Shown piece by piece: positions 1-5,402 of a DNA stretch of 7,246 nt. The position numbers and the translations under genes are program-made. Each line of letters opens with the position of its first letter. Position 1 is the stretch's first letter. The DNA comes from Hyphomonas sp. GTDB taxonomy: Bacteria; Pseudomonadota; Alphaproteobacteria; Caulobacterales; Hyphomonadaceae. The notes below the pieces were generated by a model. The model was not told the origin of the DNA. It did not search any database and was given only the letters and a program-made list of their open reading frames with translations. The stretch lies in NCBI GenBank assembly GCA_024743015.1, contig JANSXJ010000182.1, forward strand, positions 1 through 7,246, in the 5' to 3' direction.

Positions 1-1329
1 TACCTGCCGCACCTCGTGAGCGGCGAATGGACCGGGACGATGAACCTGACCGAGCCGCAGGCAGGTTCGGATGTCGGGGCGCTGAAAACGAAAGCCGTCC
101 CGAACGGTGACGGGTCGTACGCGATTTCAGGGCAGAAGATCTACATCACCTGGGGCGATCATGATGTGGCCGAGAATATCATCCATCTGGTGCTCGCCCG
201 GACGCCGGATGCACCCGCTGGGTCGCGCGGGATCTCCTTGTTCATTGTGCCCAAGCGGATCGTCAATGATGATGGGACCCTGGGAGATGAGAACGGGGTC
301 AAATGCATTGGCCTTGAAGAGAAAGTCGGCATCCACGCCTCGCCAACCTGCGTGATGGAATATGATGGCGCGACCGGCTGGTTGATCGGGGAAGAGAATA
401 AAGGCCTCGCCTGTATGTTCACGATGATGAATTCTGCCCGGCTGAATGTTGGCCTGGAAGGCGTCGCGGTCGGCGAAGCCGCCTGGCAAACGGCGTTCAA
501 TTACGCGCAGGAGCGCAAACAGGGCAAAGCGGCGGGCGTCGATGGCGCCGCACCGATCCTGCATCACGCTGATGTCCGGCGGATGCTGACAACTATGCGC
601 GCCAAGGTCATGGCCGCACGCGCGATCTGCTTTGCCACCGGCGTCGCGGCCGATCTCGCCAATGTTGCTGAAACGCCGGAAGCCCGCGAAGCGGCCAGGC
701 TGCGGGAAGAATTGCTGACACCCATCGCAAAGGCGTGGTCGACGGATATGGGTGTTGAAATCGCGAGCCTGGGTGTGCAAGTGCATGGCGGAATGGGCTT
801 CATGAACGAAACGCTCGCGGCGCAGCTTTACCGCGATGCCCGTATCGCTCCGATCTATGAAGGCACAAACGGAATTCAGGCGATCGACCTGGTTGGTCGT
901 AAACTCTCAATGGCTGACGGTGCGGCGATGACGGCCATGCTGGCGGAAGTCGAGCAAACCGCACGCGAAGCCCGTGAGACCAATGATCCAAACCTGGTTC
1001 AGATCGCGGACCGTCTGGTTGAGGCCAATCGGGCATTGTCCGAGGCGACCGACTGGATGGTCCGGATGATGAAAGATGACCGCGATGTCGCCCTCGCCGG
1101 GGCCACTGCATACCTCGCCCTCGCAGGCGATGTGATTGGCGGACATTTCCTGACCAAGGGAGCGATCGAAGCCCGCTCTGAGAGTGGCTCCATGCGCGGA
1201 CGCATGACGGCGCTTGCCGGGTTCTACGCCGAAACATCCCTTGCCGCGGCCCCTGGGGCGGTGGCGAGCATTACGCAAGGTGGACAGGCCATGCTGGCTG
1301 AAAGCGACGCCTTGTTCGGGATCGATTAG
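1..1329 (+). CDS. Acyl-CoA dehydrogenase, FadE/DmdC-like, 5'-truncated by window
   Basis: Flavoenzyme expected to introduce the alpha-beta double bond into an acyl-CoA thioester in beta-oxidation or a related acid-degradation pathway, passing electrons to an electron-transfer flavoprotein in the cytoplasm. The frame is open from base 1 (reading YLPHLVSGEWTG), so the true start is upstream; the GTG at 16 is an internal valine codon. 442 residues are visible, and relatives of about 590-600 residues imply roughly 150 are missing. In window numbering, the flavin/substrate motif NLTEPQAGSD is at 15-24, HGGMGF at 262-267, and YEGTNGIQAIDLVGRKL at 286-302, where Glu287 aligns with the catalytic base of the medium-chain enzyme type. 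Residues about 303-442 form the extra C-terminal domain typical of the long bacterial subfamily that includes 3-methylmercaptopropionyl-CoA dehydrogenase. The family is certain; chain length and substrate cannot be read from the sequence. Its TAG stop overlaps the stop of the convergent decarboxylase gene. Confidence 0.95.
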   Translation, partial: YLPHLVSGEWTGTMNLTEPQAGSDVGALKTKAVPNGDGSYAISGQKIYITWGDHDVAENIIHLVLARTPDAPAGSRGISLFIVPKRIVNDDGTLGDENGVKCIGLEEKVGIHASPTCVMEYDGATGWLIGEENKGLACMFTMMNSARLNVGLEGVAVGEAAWQTAFNYAQERKQGKAAGVDGAAPILHHADVRRMLTTMRAKVMAARAICFATGVAADLANVAETPEAREAARLREELLTPIAKAWSTDMGVEIASLGVQVHGGMGFMNETLAAQLYRDARIAPIYEGTNGIQAIDLVGRKLSMADGAAMTAMLAEVEQTAREARETNDPNLVQIADRLVEANRALSEATDWMVRMMKDDRDVALAGATAYLALAGDVIGGHFLTKGAIEARSESGSMRGRMTALAGFYAETSLAAAPGAVASITQGGQAMLAESDALFGID

Positions 1330-2786
1330 ACGAGGTCTGCGCGCAGGCGTTCCAGCGCCTCGAGCAGGATCTCAACATCCTCGAATTTCGTCCGGTGATT
1401 GGTGATATTCACGCGGATCGCAAAGCGCCCGTCAATGCGAGTTGAAGACGGCGCAGCGATCCCGCTGAGTTGAATCTGTTCAATCAGCTGCGAATTCAGC
1501 GCTTCGAGTTCCTGTTCCGACAGACCCGGCGCGGTGTATCGAAAGCAGCAAATGTTCAGTCCCACCGGCGCGAGGCGTTCAAATGCCGGGTGCGCGTCAA
1601 CCAGCCGACCAAGGTGCGCGGCTTGAGCGCAATTCCTGGCAATGGCCCGGCCAATCGTTTCGGTGCCGTGCTCTTTCAAATGCGCCCACACTTTCAAGGC
1701 TCGGAAACCGCGTGACAGTTCGGGGCCGTAATCGACGGGCCAGGGTTCGCCGCCGGCCAGAGCCGTCCCACCCGCAGCGAGATAGTCAGGACGGTTCGCA
1801 AACGCTTTGCGGTGCGCTTGCCCATCCCGGATGAGGACGCATCCCGCATCATAGTTCACGTGCATCCATTTGTGGAAATCAAAGGCGAGGGAATCGGCTT
1901 GGGAGATGCCGTCCAGTTTCGGTGCAATGTCCGGACTGGTGATCGCACAAGCGCCGAACGCGCCATCCACGTGGAACCAAAGCGCTTCGTCTCTGGCGAT
2001 CTCAGCAAGCGCGGCAAGATCATCGATCGCACCCGTATTCACGGTCCCCGCAGTGCCTGCGAGGAAGAACGGGTGCCCGCCGCTTGCGCGATCCTTGGCG
2101 ATTTGCCGTCGCAGCGCCTCTGGGTCCATACGCCCCTCCGGGTCACAAGCAATCTTGCGCAAGGCGTCGGTGCCAAGCCCGACCATGTCAAATGCCCGCG
2201 CCAGGCAGGCATGGGCCTGATCTGACGTGTAGCCGACCAGGCGCGCCTCGCGAACGCCATGTTTTCGGCTTGCGAAGTCGAGCGCAACATCGCGTGCCGT
2301 CTTGGTCGCGATAATCGTTGCCATGGACGTGCCGGAGACAACCAATCCGCTGGCCGTTTTAGGGAAATCGAACAGGGTTCTGCACCAATCGATCACCTGC
2401 CGTTCGACATGGATGCCGACATGATCGCGGCCACCGCAATTGGCATTCATCGCGGACGCAGCGATCTCCGCGAGCAGATTTCCAGGCGTTCCAGCGCCAT
2501 GCACCCACCCGAAAAAGCGCGGATGTGTGTTGCCGACCCCATAAGGCATCAGGTCCAGAATCTGCTGCGTCAAAGCCTTCAGATCCAGAGAGTCCGTCGG
2601 AAGCGGGCTCTGCAATGTGGCTTGGAGCGCATCCGGAACGGGGGTCCAAACCCGGCCGTCTGATACAGATTGAAACTTCTCTATTGCAGCATCAAGCACC
2701 CGGTTCACGGCTCGCGAATAGGCAGCCCAATCCTGCGGATCGAGATCACCGAGAGGGGATTGCTGGTCGAGATCTGTGTCGGTCAT
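1326..2786 (-). CDS. Group II PLP-dependent decarboxylase (aromatic-L-amino-acid decarboxylase-like)
   Basis: Predicted cytoplasmic pyridoxal-phosphate enzyme of the group II decarboxylase family (aromatic amino acid, glutamate and diaminobutyrate decarboxylases), which removes the alpha-carboxylate of an amino acid to give an amine. Its 486 residues match the usual 470-490. Visible motifs: SGTSMATIIA (151-160) for phosphate binding, His192 in the position that stacks on the PLP ring, GTAGTVNTGAIDD (244-256), HVDGAFG (272-278) with Asp274 for the pyridine nitrogen, and DFHKWMHVNYD (303-313) with Lys306 as the Schiff-base lysine. The key residues are all present, so it should be active; the substrate is not predictable, and some relatives are annotated only as pyridoxal-dependent decarboxylases. 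The ATG at 2786 lacks a good Shine-Dalgarno. An AGGA lies 22 bases upstream, positioned better for an in-frame CTG at 2804, and a 20-codon out-of-frame ATG ORF starts at 2808 and runs into the gene. It probably follows the nitroreductase in one transcript (40-base gap). No terminator is seen at its 3' end. Confidence 0.93.
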   Translation of the reverse strand: MTDTDLDQQSPLGDLDPQDWAAYSRAVNRVLDAAIEKFQSVSDGRVWTPVPDALQATLQSPLPTDSLDLKALTQQILDLMPYGVGNTHPRFFGWVHGAGTPGNLLAEIAASAMNANCGGRDHVGIHVERQVIDWCRTLFDFPKTASGLVVSGTSMATIIATKTARDVALDFASRKHGVREARLVGYTSDQAHACLARAFDMVGLGTDALRKIACDPEGRMDPEALRRQIAKDRASGGHPFFLAGTAGTVNTGAIDDLAALAEIARDEALWFHVDGAFGACAITSPDIAPKLDGISQADSLAFDFHKWMHVNYDAGCVLIRDGQAHRKAFANRPDYLAAGGTALAGGEPWPVDYGPELSRGFRALKVWAHLKEHGTETIGRAIARNCAQAAHLGRLVDAHPAFERLAPVGLNICCFRYTAPGLSEQELEALNSQLIEQIQLSGIAAPSSTRIDGRFAIRVNITNHRTKFEDVEILLEALERLRADLV

Positions 2787-2826
2787 CCGGGCATGTAACC
2801 GCAGTCATTCCTGCGCGCCAGAGGCC

Positions 2827-3456
2827 TCAGGCCTGCCAGCGGTCAATCTTCGCGTCAGCATCCGGGCGCATCCGCTCCTGCGGGGTATCCCTGGCGGTTC
2901 CGAGATAGATGTAACCCGCAATCCGCTCGTTCTCTGTCAGACCAAGGAGGTCGTCGATTCCCGGGCTGAAGGCGATCCATTCGGTCAGCCAGCATCCGGC
3001 CCAGCCGCTGGCATTGGCTGCGAGGAGCAGGTTCTGGCAAAGCGCGCCGCACGAGAGCTCCTGCTCCCACACTGGTGTCTTGTGAGTTGGGTCAGGCGAG
3101 GAGATCACGGCGACAACCACTGGCGCTCTCGTGAAATAACCGGCTGTGTCCGCCAGCATGGTCTCGCTCGCATCGGGAGTTTCGCGTTTTTGAATCTCTA
3201 CCGCGCGCTGATTGAAGGCCTCCCGCGCATCTCCTTCGAAGACGAGGAATCGCCACGGGGCCAGTCTGCGGTGATCCGGAACCCGTGTCGCGACCGTAAG
3301 AAGTTCATCCAGGGTGCTCGCGTCTGGACCCGGAGCCATCAAGCCGCGCTTGGAAACAGAGCGCCGCAAAGCGATGAGTTGTCGGGCCTCCGGGCTTGGT
3401 CGAACCGGAAGCATTGGCGTGCCGAGGGGCGGGGCAGGTGGGAAAAGTGCTGTCAT
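2827..3456 (-). CDS. Nitroreductase family protein, YdjA-like FMN oxidoreductase
   Basis: Predicted FMN-dependent NAD(P)H oxidoreductase that reduces nitro groups, quinones or similar electron-poor compounds; physiological substrates of the YdjA-like branch are poorly known. From the ATG at 3456 it has 209 residues; a GTG three codons upstream (3465) would give 212. I favour the ATG, but neither start has a convincing Shine-Dalgarno. Family features: the N-terminal RRSVSKRG segment expected to contact the FMN phosphate, VPDHRRLAPWRFLVFEG, typical of the YdjA branch, the central helix ELSCGALCQNLLLAANASGWAGCWLTEW, and the C-terminal LGLTENERIAGYIYLGTARDTPQERMRP. No signal peptide or membrane segment, so cytoplasmic, probably a homodimer like the family. 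It is the first gene of the leftward unit, with the decarboxylase 40 bases downstream, and it faces the tetR gene across 97-106 bases holding a putative operator. Its predicted promoter overlaps that operator, so control by the neighbouring repressor is plausible. Confidence 0.92.
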   Translation of the reverse strand: MTALFPPAPPLGTPMLPVRPSPEARQLIALRRSVSKRGLMAPGPDASTLDELLTVATRVPDHRRLAPWRFLVFEGDAREAFNQRAVEIQKRETPDASETMLADTAGYFTRAPVVVAVISSPDPTHKTPVWEQELSCGALCQNLLLAANASGWAGCWLTEWIAFSPGIDDLLGLTENERIAGYIYLGTARDTPQERMRPDADAKIDRWQA

Positions 3457-3481
3457 GACACGCACTTAGGCAACCCAGCCC

Positions 3482-3509
3482 ATAATGCCAGAAAGATATT
3501 GTTAGTGAA
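3482..3509 (-). promoter_or_regulatory. Candidate promoter of nitroreductase-decarboxylase unit
   Basis: On the minus strand, TTCACT (3509-3504) followed by a 16-base spacer and CATTAT (3487-3482) match the sigma-70-type -35 and -10 boxes at 4 of 6 positions each. Transcription would begin near 3475, leaving a leader of only about 10-20 bases before the nitroreductase start. That would fit the absence of a Shine-Dalgarno and a near-leaderless mRNA. The -35 element lies inside the putative operator at 3504-3520. The match is modest and read by eye; alternatives exist in this AT-rich stretch. Confidence 0.4.
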
Positions 3510-3520
3510 CAGTGTTTACT
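3504..3520. promoter_or_regulatory. Putative TetR-family operator (17-base near-palindrome)
   Basis: AGTGAACAGTGTTTACT consists of two 8-base arms around a central G, pairing at 7 of 8 positions. Size, odd-centre symmetry and location in the only divergent intergenic region, directly upstream of a TetR-family gene, match typical operators of that family. It overlaps the candidate -35 box of the leftward promoter and lies 43 bases before the tetR start, so a bound dimer could repress both directions. A second perfect inverted repeat, CAGAAAG (3489-3495) with CTTTCTG (3519-3525), overlaps it but has a different centre (3507) and could be incidental. No second copy of the operator sequence was noticed elsewhere in the window. 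Confidence 0.55.
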
Positions 3521-3547
3521 TTCTGAACATGCGTACTATTTGTGCTC

Positions 3548-3554
3548 AAAAGGG
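3548..3554 (+). promoter_or_regulatory. Shine-Dalgarno of tetR gene
   Basis: AAAAGGG ends 8 bases before the ATG at 3563, which supports that start. Possible -35 and -10 boxes further upstream (TTTACT at 3515-3520 with TATTTG at 3537-3542, 16-base spacer) are weak; the first overlaps the putative operator, as expected for autorepression. Confidence 0.6.
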
Positions 3555-3562
3555 TCCATTAG

Positions 3563-4216
3563 ATGACTGTAGCCACTTCCTCCCCGGCTGAACGCCGCCG
3601 CAACAAGATCCGCGCCAGGATCCTGTCTGCGGCGGAGTCGGTTTTTGCTCGCGAAGGGGCCGAGGGCCTGTCCATTCGGCGATTGGCTGAGAATATCGAT
3701 TACTCCCCGGCGGCGATCTATAAGTATTTCAGCTCCAAGGATGAGCTTGTGGACGAACTCAAAGAGACCTTCTTTGAGCTGATCCTTGAGAACGTGCACT
3801 TGATCGCGGATCGGTCGACTCCGTTTGCCGAGCGTGCCCGCGCGTGCCTGGCGACTTACATCCGGGTGGCGGCAGACAAACCCCATCATTACGCCGCCGC
3901 GTTTGCAGGTGAGTCAGTTGCAACTGGCCCGGTCGACACGGAACCGGGCTTTGAAGAGTCGAAAAAGGGTCAAGCCTTCAACGTCCTGCGCAACATGATC
4001 GCAGAAGGGGTGGAAACCGGTGCCTTCCGCGCCGAAATTGACCCGTCCCTGGCCGCCAAATCAGTTTGGGCGTCGATGCATGGCCTGGCGATGATGATCG
4101 CACACATCCCGTCCTACCCGGCGCTAAAGCCCGGACAACCGTCCATGGCGCGCGAAGCATTTATAGAGTTTCACGCGGATCAGGTGATCCGCGGTATGGA
4201 GGCACACCATGGGTGA
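3563..4216 (+). CDS. TetR/AcrR family transcriptional regulator
   Basis: Predicted DNA-binding repressor, 217 residues, a normal size for the family. A basic N-terminal stretch (ERRRNKIRARI, 10-20) leads into the helix-turn-helix: ILSAAESVFAREGAEGLSIRRLAENIDYSPAAIYKYFSSKDEL spans about 20-62, with SPAAIYKYF (48-56) as recognition helix and the conserved K/YFSSKDEL end. The C-terminal half is the ligand-binding and dimerisation domain; the SVWASMHGLAMMI segment (167-179) resembles the WHG-type (TetR_C_33) C-terminal domain. Inducer unknown. It heads the efflux operon, its last 8 bases overlapping the adaptor start, so repressor and pump are made from one mRNA and autoregulation is likely. It probably binds the palindrome at 3504-3520 and may also control the divergent nitroreductase. 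The start is supported by AAAAGGG 8 bases upstream. Its last codons contain a strong inverted repeat (4174-4193). Confidence 0.95.
   Translation: MTVATSSPAERRRNKIRARILSAAESVFAREGAEGLSIRRLAENIDYSPAAIYKYFSSKDELVDELKETFFELILENVHLIADRSTPFAERARACLATYIRVAADKPHHYAAAFAGESVATGPVDTEPGFEESKKGQAFNVLRNMIAEGVETGAFRAEIDPSLAAKSVWASMHGLAMMIAHIPSYPALKPGQPSMAREAFIEFHADQVIRGMEAHHG
4174..4193 (+). repeat. GC-rich inverted repeat/hairpin upstream of adaptor RBS
   Basis: Perfect 9-base arms CGCGGATCA (4174-4182) and TGATCCGCG (4185-4193) are separated by GG. As RNA this can fold into an 8-bp stem with an AGGT tetraloop. It lies in the last codons of tetR (encoding HADQVIR) and ends 4 bases before the GGAGG that drives adaptor translation. 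It could tune translational coupling or mRNA stability, or be a DNA-binding site. It does not resemble the operator at 3504-3520 and has no U-tract, so it is not an intrinsic terminator. The inverted repeat is directly seen; its function is inferred. Confidence 0.5.
4198..4202 (+). promoter_or_regulatory. Strong Shine-Dalgarno of RND adaptor gene
   Basis: GGAGG lies 6 bases before the ATG at 4209, inside the 3' end of tetR. It settles this start over the later in-frame ATG (Met10, near 4236), and makes the adaptor start overlap the repressor stop by 8 bases. Confidence 0.8.
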
Positions 4217-5396
4217 GCACAGTCAAGAGTTTGAAATGCAGCCACGTGAGGCCAAACCATCAGCCGGCAAGGGGTTCTTGTTCCTACTGGTGCTGATTGC
4301 GATCGTCGCCGCGCTCGGCTACTTTGTGCTCCAGAACCGGTCAGCGGAAGGGCCTCTGGTTCCGACGGCCACGCCAATTCCGATTTCAGTCGAGACCATC
4401 AATGCCTCGCTGGAGGGTGCGTTTACAGCTGAGGAAAAATTCACCGGCATCATCACACCGCGTCGTTCCAGCCAGCTGGGCTTTTCGAATGGTGGCCGCA
4501 TTGCCAGCCTCCGTGCAGATATCGGGGACAAGGTTGCAGCCGGACAAACGCTCGCCGTGCTCGACACGCGAGGTCTGAGAGCGCAGCTTCAGGCCGCAAC
4601 GGCGATGGTTAGCGAAGCGCGGGCGTCTTACGATCTGGCGGAATCGACAGTCGATCGCCAGATCGCGCTGCTCGAGAAAGGCCATGTCTCCAGTCAACGG
4701 GTCGATGAAGCGCGGGCACAGGCAAACACGGCAATGGCTCGCATTCAGGCGGCGTCAGCAAATGCCGATGCGTTGCGGGTTCAGATCGACCTGGCCCGTA
4801 TTCAAGCGCCATTCGATGGTACAATCACCGCTCGCATGGCCGATGAAGGCGCGATTGCTGGTCCAGGCCAATCCATTTTTGAACTCGTCGAGACCGGTAA
4901 TCTCGAAGCCCGGCTGGGCCTGACGGCAAAGCTCGCCGGCCAGCTGAAAATCGGTGAGACCTATGAACTGAGCTCTGACCAAGGACCCGTCCTGGCAACT
5001 CTTCGCTCCGTGACCGGTGTGATCGACGCCAACAATCGCACCGTAACCACCATGTTCGACATTCAGAACGCCGATGCGGTTGCCGCAGGCGCTGTCGTAC
5101 GGTTGTCCATGGAGCAGGATATTGATGAGTCGGGGCTCTGGCTCCCGGTCTCTGCATTGACGGAAGCCGATCGCGGCCTCTGGTCGGTTTATATCGCTCG
5201 ACGAATGGGTGGTGGTTGGAAAGCCGAGCCCGGCATGGTCGAGATTGTCCACCAATCCGGCGACCGGGTTTTCGTGCGCGGCGCTGTGCGCGATGGTGAC
5301 CGGGTCATAATTGACGGCTTGCAGCGCATCACGCCCGGGCAACCGGTGACTCCGGTCGAAGTGAGTGCCAACGGCCTCGCATCTGGGAATGGATAA
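4209..5396 (+). CDS. RND efflux pump periplasmic adaptor subunit (membrane fusion protein)
   Basis: HlyD/AcrA-type adaptor of 395 residues that links an inner-membrane RND transporter to an outer-membrane channel. The N-terminus is a basic cytoplasmic tail, then one hydrophobic helix (FLFLLVLIAIVAALGYFVL, about 23-41). No lipobox cysteine follows, so it is anchored by this uncleaved segment rather than as a lipoprotein. The first half of the lipoyl-like domain is about 80-120 (GGRIASLRADIGDKVAAGQTLAVLD), an alanine-rich helical hairpin is about 121-195, and the second lipoyl half is IQAPFDGTITARMADEGAIAGPGQSIFELVE (198-228). The beta-barrel and membrane-proximal domains follow, ending in RDGDRVIIDGLQRITPGQPV near 355-380. 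The gene overlaps tetR by 8 bases and is followed 6 bases later by the transporter, so translation is probably coupled throughout. Substrate unknown. A 35-base near-palindrome lies in the part encoding the helical hairpin. Confidence 0.95.
   Translation: MGEHSQEFEMQPREAKPSAGKGFLFLLVLIAIVAALGYFVLQNRSAEGPLVPTATPIPISVETINASLEGAFTAEEKFTGIITPRRSSQLGFSNGGRIASLRADIGDKVAAGQTLAVLDTRGLRAQLQAATAMVSEARASYDLAESTVDRQIALLEKGHVSSQRVDEARAQANTAMARIQAASANADALRVQIDLARIQAPFDGTITARMADEGAIAGPGQSIFELVETGNLEARLGLTAKLAGQLKIGETYELSSDQGPVLATLRSVTGVIDANNRTVTTMFDIQNADAVAAGAVVRLSMEQDIDESGLWLPVSALTEADRGLWSVYIARRMGGGWKAEPGMVEIVHQSGDRVFVRGAVRDGDRVIIDGLQRITPGQPVTPVEVSANGLASGNG
4631..4665 (+). repeat. 35-base near-palindrome inside adaptor gene
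   Basis: Outer arms CGATCTGGCG (4631-4640) and CGCCAGATCG (4656-4665) are perfectly complementary over 10 bases. Between them lies ATCGAC-A-GTCGAT (4643-4655), itself a 13-base palindrome. With only a 2-base GA bulge (4641-4642), the whole can fold into a stem of about 15 pairs with a 3-base loop. It encodes YDLAESTVDRQI, residues 141-152, at the beginning of the helical hairpin. The symmetry is seen directly; whether it is a regulatory RNA structure, a protein-binding site or chance in codons is unknown. Confidence 0.5.
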
Positions 5397-5402
5397 AACG
5401 CC

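Noticed and set aside
16..18. GTG at 16 as the start of the acyl-CoA dehydrogenase
   Set aside because: The frame is open to base 1 and the upstream residues YLPHL are conserved in the family, so this is an internal valine.
127..786. 219-codon minus-strand frame inside the acyl-CoA dehydrogenase
   Set aside because: Fully antisense to a strongly conserved enzyme, with no recognisable domain of its own.
2821..2835. Adjacent palindromes GAGGCCTC and CAGGCCTG at the nitroreductase stop, considered as a terminator
   Set aside because: The stem is only 5 bp, there is no U-tract, and the same-strand decarboxylase follows 40 bases later, so termination here is unlikely.
2776..3591. 271-codon plus-strand frame over the nitroreductase, the intergenic region and the tetR start
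   Set aside because: Antisense to the nitroreductase, crosses the promoter region and overlaps tetR; the translation resembles no family.
5261..5311. Imperfect direct repeat of GGCGACCGGGT and GGTGACCGGGT in the adaptor gene
   Set aside because: Explained by two GDRV turns in the protein; only two copies, and no sign of a mobile or regulatory repeat.
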